Source: Halanaerobiaceae bacterium
GTDB lineage: Bacteria > Bacillota > Halanaerobiia > Halanaerobiales > Halarsenatibacteraceae
Assembly: GCA_003553225.1 (NCBI GenBank)
Contig: PWDW01000060.1
Location: 1 to 64,000, forward strand
DNA length: 64,000 nt
Reading direction: 5' to 3'
The translations under genes were made by a program, and so were the position numbers. Positions 17,438 to 25,666 of this stretch are shown piece after piece (position 1 is the first letter of the stretch; every line of letters begins with the position of its first letter). The notes beneath the pieces are model-generated. The model was given only the letters and a program-made list of their open reading frames with translations. It was not told where the DNA came from and made no database searches.

Positions 17438-18703
17438 TTAATAGGAAAAACCTATATTTAAATTAACTTCTGCGGAACGTGCCCGGTTAAACACACCCAG
17501 CAGATCGGATATCTCTGTCTTTAGATGAACCGGTCCCGGTTTCAGCTCCAGACCGGCATCAAGAGTTATATCATTTCTCATTGTAGAATAGGTACCTGCC
17601 AGCTGAACGGGCAGCCACTCCACATAATCCACCACACCACCCAGAGTTATACTGCTGTCATTTAACCCATTGTGATAGGAAGTCAGAACATAATCACCAT
17701 AAATCTGATACCAGTCCTCTCTAAAGCGGACTCCAGCTTTAAACTCGGTCGGCACCTTCCACTTCAGCTCCAGATCAGGGTCATATTCAGGTTCATCCCC
17801 ATTCTCATCATTTTCATCCTGTTCTCCATTTTCCGGTTCATTGTTTTCTTCAAATGTCTCCTCCATAACATAGACCCCGGTAACACTCATAGAGCCCAGA
17901 CCTATCAGACTGATCCCGGCTGAAAATCTATCATCAATTACTGAGTACAGACCAAAGTCAAAAACATGTCCTGAAGCTAAATCACCCTCAGCCGGATCAT
18001 TATATTTCACCATTACCCAGGGATCACTCTCACTGGCCCCGGGATCAATAAAACCCTCTTCATCATACTCTATCTTCAGGTCCCCCCCGGCCTGTATCCG
18101 GGCCAGCATACCCATCATATAATGATAACTGGCTCCCAGCCACAGTTCCTGTAGTTCAAATTCCTCTTCATCAAAGAGATCAGCAGTATATTCCCGGGGC
18201 AGTTCATAGGAAAAATTGACACCTGTGTCCCCATAAACCGCAAGTGAACCTTCAGTCTCATCAAGGCTAAAATAAACATCATCCTCTTCCCAGCCTTCAT
18301 TGCCGTAGAGCAGCAATTCTCCGATTTTATAGGGCAGGCTGATCATAGAATCCTCTCTGGCCCGGACAAAACCGGTCACCGGTCCTATTCCCAGATTCAG
18401 ACCACTGTAAAAATTATTACCGGCCAGAAATCCGTATTTTTCACTCATTTTTTCTACATACCGCTCCGAATCCTGCTGTTCAATATGATCATTAAAAAAC
18501 AGGTTATTCCAGACTGACATCCCACCCTCCAGATTAAAATTTATAAAATGGCCCTCCACATTAACCGCTGCGGGGTTATTCTGGAGAGCATAAACTCCAG
18601 TTTCAGTTACAGATCCCGCTCCTGCTGTTCCATAACAGATGACAGTCAATAAACATAAAACAGGAAATAAAATTGATAAAACCCGGTTCCTTTTATTTGT
18701 CAT
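17438..18703 (-). CDS. predicted outer-membrane beta-barrel protein (FadL/PorV-like)
   Basis: This 421-aa protein has a signal peptide (about 1-29, ending GTAGAGS), then ALQNNPAAVNVEGHFINF, a NPA motif as in PorV/TraF/FadL-like barrels. The body has repeated amphipathic strands, ends in LNIGFSY with a C-terminal aromatic, and includes one very acidic loop (about 288-308, Glu/Asp/Asn). It follows the lipoprotein gene by 16 bases and is surely co-transcribed with it. The two plus the 20709-21878 gene form a surface-protein group. No function is known; a transport channel or surface scaffold is possible. Confidence 0.65.
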   Translation of the reverse strand: MTNKRNRVLSILFPVLCLLTVICYGTAGAGSVTETGVYALQNNPAAVNVEGHFINFNLEGGMSVWNNLFFNDHIEQQDSERYVEKMSEKYGFLAGNNFYSGLNLGIGPVTGFVRAREDSMISLPYKIGELLLYGNEGWEEDDVYFSLDETEGSLAVYGDTGVNFSYELPREYTADLFDEEEFELQELWLGASYHYMMGMLARIQAGGDLKIEYDEEGFIDPGASESDPWVMVKYNDPAEGDLASGHVFDFGLYSVIDDRFSAGISLIGLGSMSVTGVYVMEETFEENNEPENGEQDENDENGDEPEYDPDLELKWKVPTEFKAGVRFREDWYQIYGDYVLTSYHNGLNDSSITLGGVVDYVEWLPVQLAGTYSTMRNDITLDAGLELKPGPVHLKTEISDLLGVFNRARSAEVNLNIGFSY

Positions 18704-18719
18704 TTTTTATCCTCCTCCC

Positions 18720-20351
18720 CTATTGGTTTACTCTAACCCGCAGTGCAGCAGAAATTCGGCCCGGTTTTAAATAATCTCCTAATTTCAAAGACCTTTCACC
18801 CTTCAGAGATAACTTCAGGCCGATATATACTTCTTCTTCCTGTAATTTCAGGGCATCAGATGTGTCAAGCTTAAGCACATAATCTTCATCAAAATGTTCC
18901 CCTTTCTCAAATTCAAGAACTCCGACCCTGTTTTCTTCTGTAAACAGTTCACAGTCCTGTTCATTGCTCTCCTCATAACCTTTACCCAGATAAATTTCTA
19001 TTCGGGGCAGGAAATCAAATTTATGTGAAAAATCATTTAAATATAATCTAACATTAGCCGTTCCCCCGGTGATTAACTCCGCTTCATCTTCACCCAGAGG
19101 TTCAGCAATCTCTTCAGCTATTTTATGGACAGCACCTTCTTCTCCAAAATCAAAAGATAATCCCAGCTCCATATTTCCTTCTAATTCGATAATACTATCC
19201 TCTTTAATTTTAACACCAGAACCACTTAATTCCGCTTTCTCGTCCACTTTGATTCTCAATTCTCCTGTCCCCTGGAGAATAAAGTCCAGCACACTATCAG
19301 TAAACACATTTTCACCGAACTCAATCGTATCCAGTACTTCAAATTCATCTGCTCCGGCTTCCATTTTTTCAACAACCAGAGGAAGATCAAGCTCCAAATT
19401 TTGAGGAGGATCTGCAGCCAGCTTAAAAACCAGATCCTTAAATTGAACATCTGAGAGCTCTTCCGGAATATCCAGATCTTGTACCTCTTCTCTTAAAAGA
19501 ACAGCATCAAAATCATCTTCATTATTATCCCCATCATTGTCGGAAGTTTTCTCCCTGATAGTCTCCAGACTGACTCCCTCATCAAAATCAAGAACTACTT
19601 CTGTAAGCTGCTCAAATTCATAGTTCAAAGCAATTTTACTCTCTTCTTTATCGGAGATATTCTCATTAAATTCAATTCCAATTACATTGAGGTGCTCTGT
19701 ACCCAGTTTTTTGCCATCCAGATCAACTTCAAGCTTATCCTCCTCATCATCTGTTATCTCCCCATCAATTTCATCACCTGGAAACACATACTGATCCTCC
19801 AGGGCTGAAGAACCAAGATATATGCTTTCCACTGCATATTCTTCAGCCAGATCTTTAAACTCAATAATAATTTTAGCCTCAGAAAAAGCAACCTGTTCCA
19901 GGATTACCTCCCCCTCCAGCACCACATCGGCAAAACTTATTTCTTCAACTTCATCAAAGCCCTCTTCTCTAAAATCTATCTCCAGTTCATTCTCCTCAAT
20001 AAAATCCTTATCCTCCAGTACCTGGAATTGCAAAAGTTCTGTTTCCACATCAACATCTAATCCTTCCGCATCTTCCAGCAAAAAATCCAGATTTAGCCCC
20101 TCCAGTTCATAGGTCTCCAGCAGCCGAATAAGACCCTCTTCATCAACTTCATATTCCTCTTCAGTTAGTCCCTGATCCTGTAAAAACTCCTCATCAATCT
20201 CAAATCTGCTGTCCTCAGCCTCCGAAAAATCGGCCAGAGGTAGATGCAGGTCCGTTTCCCAGGAAGGAAGAACCTGGCTGCAGCCCGCAGCCACCACCAG
20301 AACAACCAGTACACTGAAACCCAGAAATAACAGCCTGTTTCTGCCAGTCAA
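18720..20351 (-). CDS. large acidic lipoprotein of unknown family
   Basis: This protein of about 543 aa has a lipoprotein signal peptide with lipobox VVAAGC, giving a lipidated cysteine near residue 23. The mature part is extremely acidic and made of repeated beta-type segments, without a domain I recognise. TTG at 20351 is preferred because GGGGTGA lies five bases upstream; a GTG three codons earlier would overlap that site. It is co-transcribed with the barrel protein downstream. It should sit on the inner or outer membrane facing periplasm or surface. Pairing of a lipoprotein with a barrel suggests a complex, as an inference only. Confidence 0.65.
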   Translation of the reverse strand: MTGRNRLLFLGFSVLVVLVVAAGCSQVLPSWETDLHLPLADFSEAEDSRFEIDEEFLQDQGLTEEEYEVDEEGLIRLLETYELEGLNLDFLLEDAEGLDVDVETELLQFQVLEDKDFIEENELEIDFREEGFDEVEEISFADVVLEGEVILEQVAFSEAKIIIEFKDLAEEYAVESIYLGSSALEDQYVFPGDEIDGEITDDEEDKLEVDLDGKKLGTEHLNVIGIEFNENISDKEESKIALNYEFEQLTEVVLDFDEGVSLETIREKTSDNDGDNNEDDFDAVLLREEVQDLDIPEELSDVQFKDLVFKLAADPPQNLELDLPLVVEKMEAGADEFEVLDTIEFGENVFTDSVLDFILQGTGELRIKVDEKAELSGSGVKIKEDSIIELEGNMELGLSFDFGEEGAVHKIAEEIAEPLGEDEAELITGGTANVRLYLNDFSHKFDFLPRIEIYLGKGYEESNEQDCELFTEENRVGVLEFEKGEHFDEDYVLKLDTSDALKLQEEEVYIGLKLSLKGERSLKLGDYLKPGRISAALRVRVNQ

Positions 20352-20360
20352 TGATCTCAC

Positions 20361-20708
20361 CCCTTTTTATTTTTTGTTTCTTTTTGTTTATAAATATTAT
20401 TATGTATTATTATGTATTATGTAAAATCAAAAATTATGTACAGTCAAAAATAGGGTTTTTCCGAATACAGTGTTTAACTGCAGCTTTAATTTTTTATACT
20501 CCCTAATTTGCCAAAAATTTTAATTTATTTAATATTATGCACAGCAACAAAGCTCTATACTGTACAAAATCAAGCCCAATATATAAAAATATAAAACCAG
20601 CCGGAGAAAAATGCAATATTTCCTTGCTTATCACCGGCTGGAAAACTCAATATGAAATTACTGCTTACTATATCCATTCACGCTAAATAAAAATAACACA
20701 GTTATGTT
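20361..20708. other. intergenic region with AT-rich repeats and weak promoter signals
   Basis: The 348-base spacer between the lipoprotein and PorV-like genes has a short TATTATGTA-type tandem repeat (about 20396-20425), a TTGACT box on the minus strand about 90 bases before the lipoprotein start with only a weak -10, and the hairpin at 20597-20641. I see no RNA gene or open frame. Confidence 0.5.
20597..20641 (-). terminator. long-loop hairpin, probable terminator of the PorV-like gene
   Basis: CCAGCCGG and CCGGCTGG form a perfect 8-bp stem around a 29-base loop, followed on the minus strand by TTTTATATTTTTA. It lies about 70 bases after the stop of the gene ending at 20709. The large loop makes it less typical. 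Confidence 0.55.
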
Positions 20709-21878
20709 TTAAAACTTCATGTTAGCTGATAAAGAAAAGAAAACTGATTCCGAAAAACTGTCATCCACCATCAGGGCTGTGTCCAGATTCAAAGGTAGAA
20801 AATTCAGGCCCAGTCCGGTGGTGAAAAAACGATCCTCTGCCCCCTCAACCAGTCCCCCTCTGATAGATAGGGCATTTAAGAAAATATTCTTTTCCATCCC
20901 CAAATGAAGCACCTGACCGGACTCTCCTGCCCCCAGAAGATTATCAACATCAGCGGCAATAGTAGCCGCCAGTACAGGAACATAAAACGAAGCACCTGCT
21001 CTAACTTTGCGTTCCGGTTTATAGGAACCAAAGGAATAATCATCACGGGAAATTTCAGTCCAGTGGCCCTCAGGACTCAATTCATGAACGGCTTTCTCAC
21101 CTGCTAGTTCATATTCTGAAGCCAGCAGGTTGCTCACCATTAAGCCCCCCTGAACTAAATCGGTAAATTTGATCATCAGACCGGCATCCAGAGCATAACC
21201 GATATCCTCAGCATTAATCCTGATCATCTCTGCATCCTGTTGATCCTCGTCCATAATCAGCTGATATCTGGTCAAACTGCTCTGTCCCATCCTGAGATTT
21301 ACTCCATATGCCAGAGCTCCAATATCAAGAGCCGGGGTTAATATCTCCTGGCCCATACCCAGGACACCTGTCAGATGAACTGGATTATCAATTAAAATAT
21401 CATCCTCTTGTCGCTCCTGATCAGCAAAATAAGAGCTGTGATACCTGATAGCGCCGGCAAAACTGCCCAGGGAGACTCCACCGAAAAATTGAGCTCCAGC
21501 TGTAAGCTGTGATATGTTTTCCAAATGTGATTGTATTTCTGAAAGGTCATTCTCGGGGTCATCTTCAAGTTCAGAAAGGATATACCACAGATTTTCCAAG
21601 TTTTCCGGCTGCAGGGTATACAATCCTCCACTACCGTATACATCCACAGAACTCTGCTGTCCAATACCGGCCGGATTGTACTTCAGAGCAGAAACATCAT
21701 CTGCTGTCCCCGTAAAAGCCCCTCCCATGCCCATAGCCCGGGAAGAAACATCAGGCCCGGAAAACTTAAATACATCACCTAACTCGGCTTCAGCGGGCAT
21801 ACTGTAAACAGCAGCCATGGTTAAGAAAAAAACAGTACATAATATCACCCTGAAAAATTTTCGATTACCCCAAACCAT
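20709..21878 (-). CDS. PorV/UPF0164-like outer-membrane barrel protein
   Basis: This 389-aa protein has a signal peptide (about 1-31, ending PAEAE) and the N-terminal pattern SSRAMGMGGAFTGTADDVSALKYNPAGIGQ, typical of the PorV/PorQ, UPF0164 and TraF-like barrel superfamily. The rest alternates beta strands and ends LSANMKF with a terminal Phe. These proteins sit in outer membranes; Bacteroidetes members serve type 9 secretion, but no such system is seen here. It is transcribed separately from the lipoprotein/barrel pair yet probably belongs to the same surface group. Confidence 0.75.
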   Translation of the reverse strand: MVWGNRKFFRVILCTVFFLTMAAVYSMPAEAELGDVFKFSGPDVSSRAMGMGGAFTGTADDVSALKYNPAGIGQQSSVDVYGSGGLYTLQPENLENLWYILSELEDDPENDLSEIQSHLENISQLTAGAQFFGGVSLGSFAGAIRYHSSYFADQERQEDDILIDNPVHLTGVLGMGQEILTPALDIGALAYGVNLRMGQSSLTRYQLIMDEDQQDAEMIRINAEDIGYALDAGLMIKFTDLVQGGLMVSNLLASEYELAGEKAVHELSPEGHWTEISRDDYSFGSYKPERKVRAGASFYVPVLAATIAADVDNLLGAGESGQVLHLGMEKNIFLNALSIRGGLVEGAEDRFFTTGLGLNFLPLNLDTALMVDDSFSESVFFSLSANMKF

Positions 21879-21924
21879 ATTTCCCCTCCTTAAAAGCTGT
21901 CAAATTGAAAAATTGATTATACTT

Positions 21925-23655
21925 TTATACTTCCGAAAGAATCCCCTTGATCATACTTAAAACAGAATCCTTGAACTCCTGCATCTTTTCTGCCGAGGCC
22001 TGTGCAGAAGATTCCCGCACCGAAAAATATATTTTCAGCTTGGGCTCAGTTCCCGAAGGCCGAATAGTAATAATACTGTCCTCGGCCAGATAATACTGCA
22101 GTACATCGGACTCCGGAAGATCAATCTGCTCCCGGCTGTCAGAACTGTAATCTATCGTTTCTCCCTTTTTATAATCACTGAAGCGAATCACCTGCCAGCC
22201 GGCAATTTCCCGGGGCTCTTCCTCTCGCATCCGGTTTAAAAAAGTCTGTATTTTCTGCTGGCCTTCTCTTCCTTCCATATAAATTGATTCCAGAGCTTCA
22301 CTATAATATCCATATTGTTCTCTTAACTCTGTCAGCCGCTCCAGAACTGAAGAACCCTGCTGATTATAATACAGGGCCATGACAGAAAATAAAGCAGCAG
22401 CCAGAACAGCATCTTTATCCCGGGCATAGGTCCCGGCCAGATAGCCATAACTCTCCTCAAAACCGAAAATAAATTCCCGGTCTCCAGTTTCTTCAAATTC
22501 CTTGATTTTTTCTCCAATATATTTAAAACCGGTCAGAACATCAATAGTCTCCACCCCATGGGCCCGGGCAATCTCCCTGGCCAGCTCGGTGGTAACTATT
22601 GTTTTGATCATCACCCCTTTATCCGGGACTTCCTGGCGAGATAAGAGGTAATCCAGCATCAGAACTCCGGCTTCATTACCCGAAAGAGCTTCATATTCTC
22701 CCACTCTGTTTCTCACCATTACCCCCAGACGATCACAATCAGGATCAGTACCGATAATAATTGCCGGTTTTTTATCTTCAGCTTCTTTAAGGGCCAGCTC
22801 AAATGCAGAAATATTTTCGGGATTGGGAGATTCCACCGTGGAAAAATCTGGATCCGGTTCAGCCTGGTCGGCCACAACCTCAACATTAAAACCCAGTTCT
22901 TCCAGAACATTCATCACCGGTTTATATCCGGTTCCATGCAGAGGAGTAAAAAGGATATCAAAATCTTTTCCCTTATCTGCGGCCATATCTTTATCCGGTA
23001 TCACATTTTTTACTTCCTCACGATAGCGGCTCCTGATCTCTTCCCCAACATAATTCAGCAGTCCTTCTTTTTCTGCCTCCTCTGGCTCCAGGCGGTCAAT
23101 AAGAGAAAAATCGTCAACTTCCTCAATTTCGGCCATTACTTTGTGAGCTTTTTCCGGTACAATCTGTCCTCCATCTTCACCATATACTTTATAACCATTG
23201 TATTCCGGAGGATTATGGCTGGCCGTAATTACAATACCCGTAGCCGCTCCCAGCTCCCTTACCGCAAAGGACAGCATGGGCACAGGACAGAGCTCCTCAA
23301 AGAGATAGGTTTTTATTCCATTCCCGGCCAGAACCAGGGCTGCCTCCATTGCAAACTCGGGGGAACAATGGCGGGAATCAAAACCCAAAGCTACTCCCTT
23401 TTTTTTCCCCTGATCAATATAATTTACAATATAATTGGCCAGACCCTGTGTCGCCTTATGAACCATATATTTATTCATCCTGTTGGTTCCAGCCCCAATT
23501 TTTCCTCTCATACCCCCGGTTCCAAACTCCAGATCTTTATAAAAACGATCTTCAATTTCTTTTTCATCTTCCTGAATTTCCTGGAGCTCTTTTTTAGTTT
23601 CTTCATCAAAATGATCACTTAATATCCAGTTTTTATAGCGCTGCATATAACTCAT
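21925..23655 (-). CDS. alpha-D-phosphohexomutase (phosphoglucomutase/phosphomannomutase)
   Basis: This 576-aa enzyme interconverts hexose-1- and hexose-6-phosphates. Its four family motifs are present: the phosphoserine loop TASHNPPEYNGYK (about 145-157), metal loop GTDPDCDRLGV (about 302-312), sugar-binding FGFEESYGYLAG (about 400-411) and phosphate-binding RPSGTEPKLKIYF (about 534-546). Length and the long N-terminus match PgcA-type phosphoglucomutases of Firmicutes. It probably supplies glucose-1-phosphate or mannose-1-phosphate for surface glycans; the DegT aminotransferase and LpxA genes are encoded just upstream in the same direction. Exact sugar preference is not determined. Confidence 0.9.
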   Translation of the reverse strand: MSYMQRYKNWILSDHFDEETKKELQEIQEDEKEIEDRFYKDLEFGTGGMRGKIGAGTNRMNKYMVHKATQGLANYIVNYIDQGKKKGVALGFDSRHCSPEFAMEAALVLAGNGIKTYLFEELCPVPMLSFAVRELGAATGIVITASHNPPEYNGYKVYGEDGGQIVPEKAHKVMAEIEEVDDFSLIDRLEPEEAEKEGLLNYVGEEIRSRYREEVKNVIPDKDMAADKGKDFDILFTPLHGTGYKPVMNVLEELGFNVEVVADQAEPDPDFSTVESPNPENISAFELALKEAEDKKPAIIIGTDPDCDRLGVMVRNRVGEYEALSGNEAGVLMLDYLLSRQEVPDKGVMIKTIVTTELAREIARAHGVETIDVLTGFKYIGEKIKEFEETGDREFIFGFEESYGYLAGTYARDKDAVLAAALFSVMALYYNQQGSSVLERLTELREQYGYYSEALESIYMEGREGQQKIQTFLNRMREEEPREIAGWQVIRFSDYKKGETIDYSSDSREQIDLPESDVLQYYLAEDSIITIRPSGTEPKLKIYFSVRESSAQASAEKMQEFKDSVLSMIKGILSEV

Positions 23656-23694
23656 AATAATCCTCCTTTTTGGAAAACCTATTACATGAATTAT

Positions 23695-24801
23695 TTATTG
23701 GCTGTTTTTGAAATTGCGTACACACTCCACGATTTTCCGCAGTTCGCTCTTCGTTAAAGCCGGATGAACGGGCAGGGAGATAACTTTTTGGGCTGTCTTT
23801 TCCACCACCGGTAAACTTATATTACCATAACCGCGTTCTTTATAAAGCGGCTGCCGATAAACGGGAAGCGGATAATATATCCCACATCCTATGCCTGATT
23901 CTTTAAGATAATCTGCAAATTTATCTCGTGAATTCTCCTTAAGGCTGACAGTATAAAGATGATATACATGAGACCGGTCCGCATCTTCTTTCGGTGTCTG
24001 CAGCCAATCAAGTTCCCGCAAATGTTCATTGAGAAAAGCAGCATTAGCCCTGCGTTTCCGGTTGAATTTTTCCAGTTTTTCTATCTGAGCCACACCTAAG
24101 GCAGCTTCCAGATTATTCATCCGATAATTATAACCCAAAATTTCATGATAATATTTGTAAGTTGAACCATGCCTTATTAAACTCTCCACCCTTTTTTTTA
24201 GGTCTCGGTCTCCGGTGACCACAATACCCCCCTCAGCAGTGGTCATATTTTTGGTGGGATAAAAACTAAAAACAGCCGCCCGACCAAAAGTCCCCACTTT
24301 CTTTCCCTGAAAGGAAGCTCCATGGGCCTGGGCACAGTCTTCAATTAATATCAAATTATATTTGTCCACCAGTTCCATTATCCTGTCCATGCTGCAGGGC
24401 CGGCCAAAAAGATGAACTATCAGCAGAGCTTTTATATCCGGCTCTGCCTTTAGCTTTTGTTCCAATTTTTCCGGATCAATATTATATGACTCTTCTTTTA
24501 TATCCACAAAAACGGGCCGGGCTCCACAGTAGAGCAGAGCATTTGTGGTAGCAATAAAAGAAAAAGGAGTGGTCACAACCCGATCACCTTTTTCGATACC
24601 CGCAGCTTTTAGGGCAACATGGAGTCCGGCTGTCCCACTGTTGGTGGCAACACCATGTTCTGCATTAAGAAAAGTACAAAAGGCCTCCTCAAATCTGCGA
24701 ACAAACTCACCTTCAGCCAGCATACCACTGTCCAGTACTTCAATTATATTTTCTTTTTCCTTATTATCCAGTATCGGCTGTGCTATGGGAATCATTATCA
24801 T
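23695..24801 (-). CDS. DegT/DnrJ/EryC1 family sugar aminotransferase
   Basis: This 368-aa PLP enzyme has the DegT fold: ATNSGTAGLHVAL (cofactor phosphate contact), the Asp of EDCAQAHGA (about 154-162) and the PLP lysine in FYPTKNMTTAEGG (Lys184). Such enzymes transfer an amino group to a keto-sugar nucleotide. Its start is 57 bases after the lpxA stop, and an LptD-like gene lies upstream of lpxA, so it may serve lipid A or O-chain sugars. One specific idea is a GnnB-like role making a 3-amino-GlcNAc nucleotide for LpxA, but no GnnA oxidoreductase is in the window. Confidence 0.88.
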   Translation of the reverse strand: MIMIPIAQPILDNKEKENIIEVLDSGMLAEGEFVRRFEEAFCTFLNAEHGVATNSGTAGLHVALKAAGIEKGDRVVTTPFSFIATTNALLYCGARPVFVDIKEESYNIDPEKLEQKLKAEPDIKALLIVHLFGRPCSMDRIMELVDKYNLILIEDCAQAHGASFQGKKVGTFGRAAVFSFYPTKNMTTAEGGIVVTGDRDLKKRVESLIRHGSTYKYYHEILGYNYRMNNLEAALGVAQIEKLEKFNRKRRANAAFLNEHLRELDWLQTPKEDADRSHVYHLYTVSLKENSRDKFADYLKESGIGCGIYYPLPVYRQPLYKERGYGNISLPVVEKTAQKVISLPVHPALTKSELRKIVECVRNFKNSQ

Positions 24802-24858
24802 CGTGCCTTTCCTGTAATGTAAATATTGTTTTATTGGTTATTTTATGTAGGCAAATAT

Positions 24859-25650
24859 CTAGCGGCATATGCCCCGGGTACTGCTTTTTAAAAAACGCAT
24901 CAAATGTTCAATCTCTTCACTTGTCTGCAGCTCCTGATCCATTATATCAATAGCCTGGCTGACATTATGGTCCGATCTATATAAAATATTATATGCTTTC
25001 TCAATCTCCCGCTCCAGACCTGCCGAAAATCCTTTTTTGGTCAGTCCCTCACTGTTTACTCCCTGTACCTGAGCGGGATGTCCTTCAACCATGATATAGG
25101 GCGGAAGGTCCTTAATAACCTTGGAATGAGAACATACCCGGGCCAGCTGTCCGATCTTGACAAACTGATGAATCCCCACCATCGGGGCCAGAAAAGCATC
25201 GTTTTCCACCATCACATGTCCTGCCAGATTGGTAGAATTACTTAAGGTAATATTATTCCCCAGATTGCAGTCATGAGCCACATGGGAATAGGCCTGAAGA
25301 TAATTATCATTACCCAGCCTGGTCTCACCTCCACCTTCCTCTGTACCCCGGTGAATAGTTACATATTCACGAATGACATTATTATCTCCAATATACAAAA
25401 ATGTTTTTTCCCCTCCATATTCCAGGTTCTGAGGAGGAAGTCCAATAGAAACTTCATCATAAATTGTATTATTTTTCCCAATCTGGGTCCATCCTTCAAT
25501 TTGCGTATATGCTCCTATAGTTGTTCCGGATCCAATTTCAACATGTTCCCCAATAACACTGTAGGGACCAATTTCCACCCGTTCAGCAATACGGGCCCCA
25601 CTGTGAATTACTGCTGTTTCATGGATTCTGGCAAACTCATTATACTTCAA
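24859..25650 (-). CDS. lpxA: UDP-GlcNAc acyltransferase LpxA (active-site residues intact)
   Basis: This 263-aa left-handed beta-helix protein has the usual LpxA length (262 in E. coli). It catalyses the first lipid A step, acyl transfer from hydroxyacyl-ACP to the UDP-amino sugar in the cytoplasm. The E. coli active-site histidines 122, 125, 144 and 160 correspond to His123, His126 (general base), His145 and His161 in YSHVAHDC, AGHVMV and GIHQF. GVNSEGL is also conserved. It lies outside the main lpx operon, between LptD-like and DegT genes. A second LpxA-like gene at 38809-39642 lacks these histidines, so this copy is probably the true LpxA. Confidence 0.93.
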   Translation of the reverse strand: MKYNEFARIHETAVIHSGARIAERVEIGPYSVIGEHVEIGSGTTIGAYTQIEGWTQIGKNNTIYDEVSIGLPPQNLEYGGEKTFLYIGDNNVIREYVTIHRGTEEGGGETRLGNDNYLQAYSHVAHDCNLGNNITLSNSTNLAGHVMVENDAFLAPMVGIHQFVKIGQLARVCSHSKVIKDLPPYIMVEGHPAQVQGVNSEGLTKKGFSAGLEREIEKAYNILYRSDHNVSQAIDIMDQELQTSEEIEHLMRFLKSSTRGICR

Positions 25651-25666
25651 GAACTTTCACCTCAAT

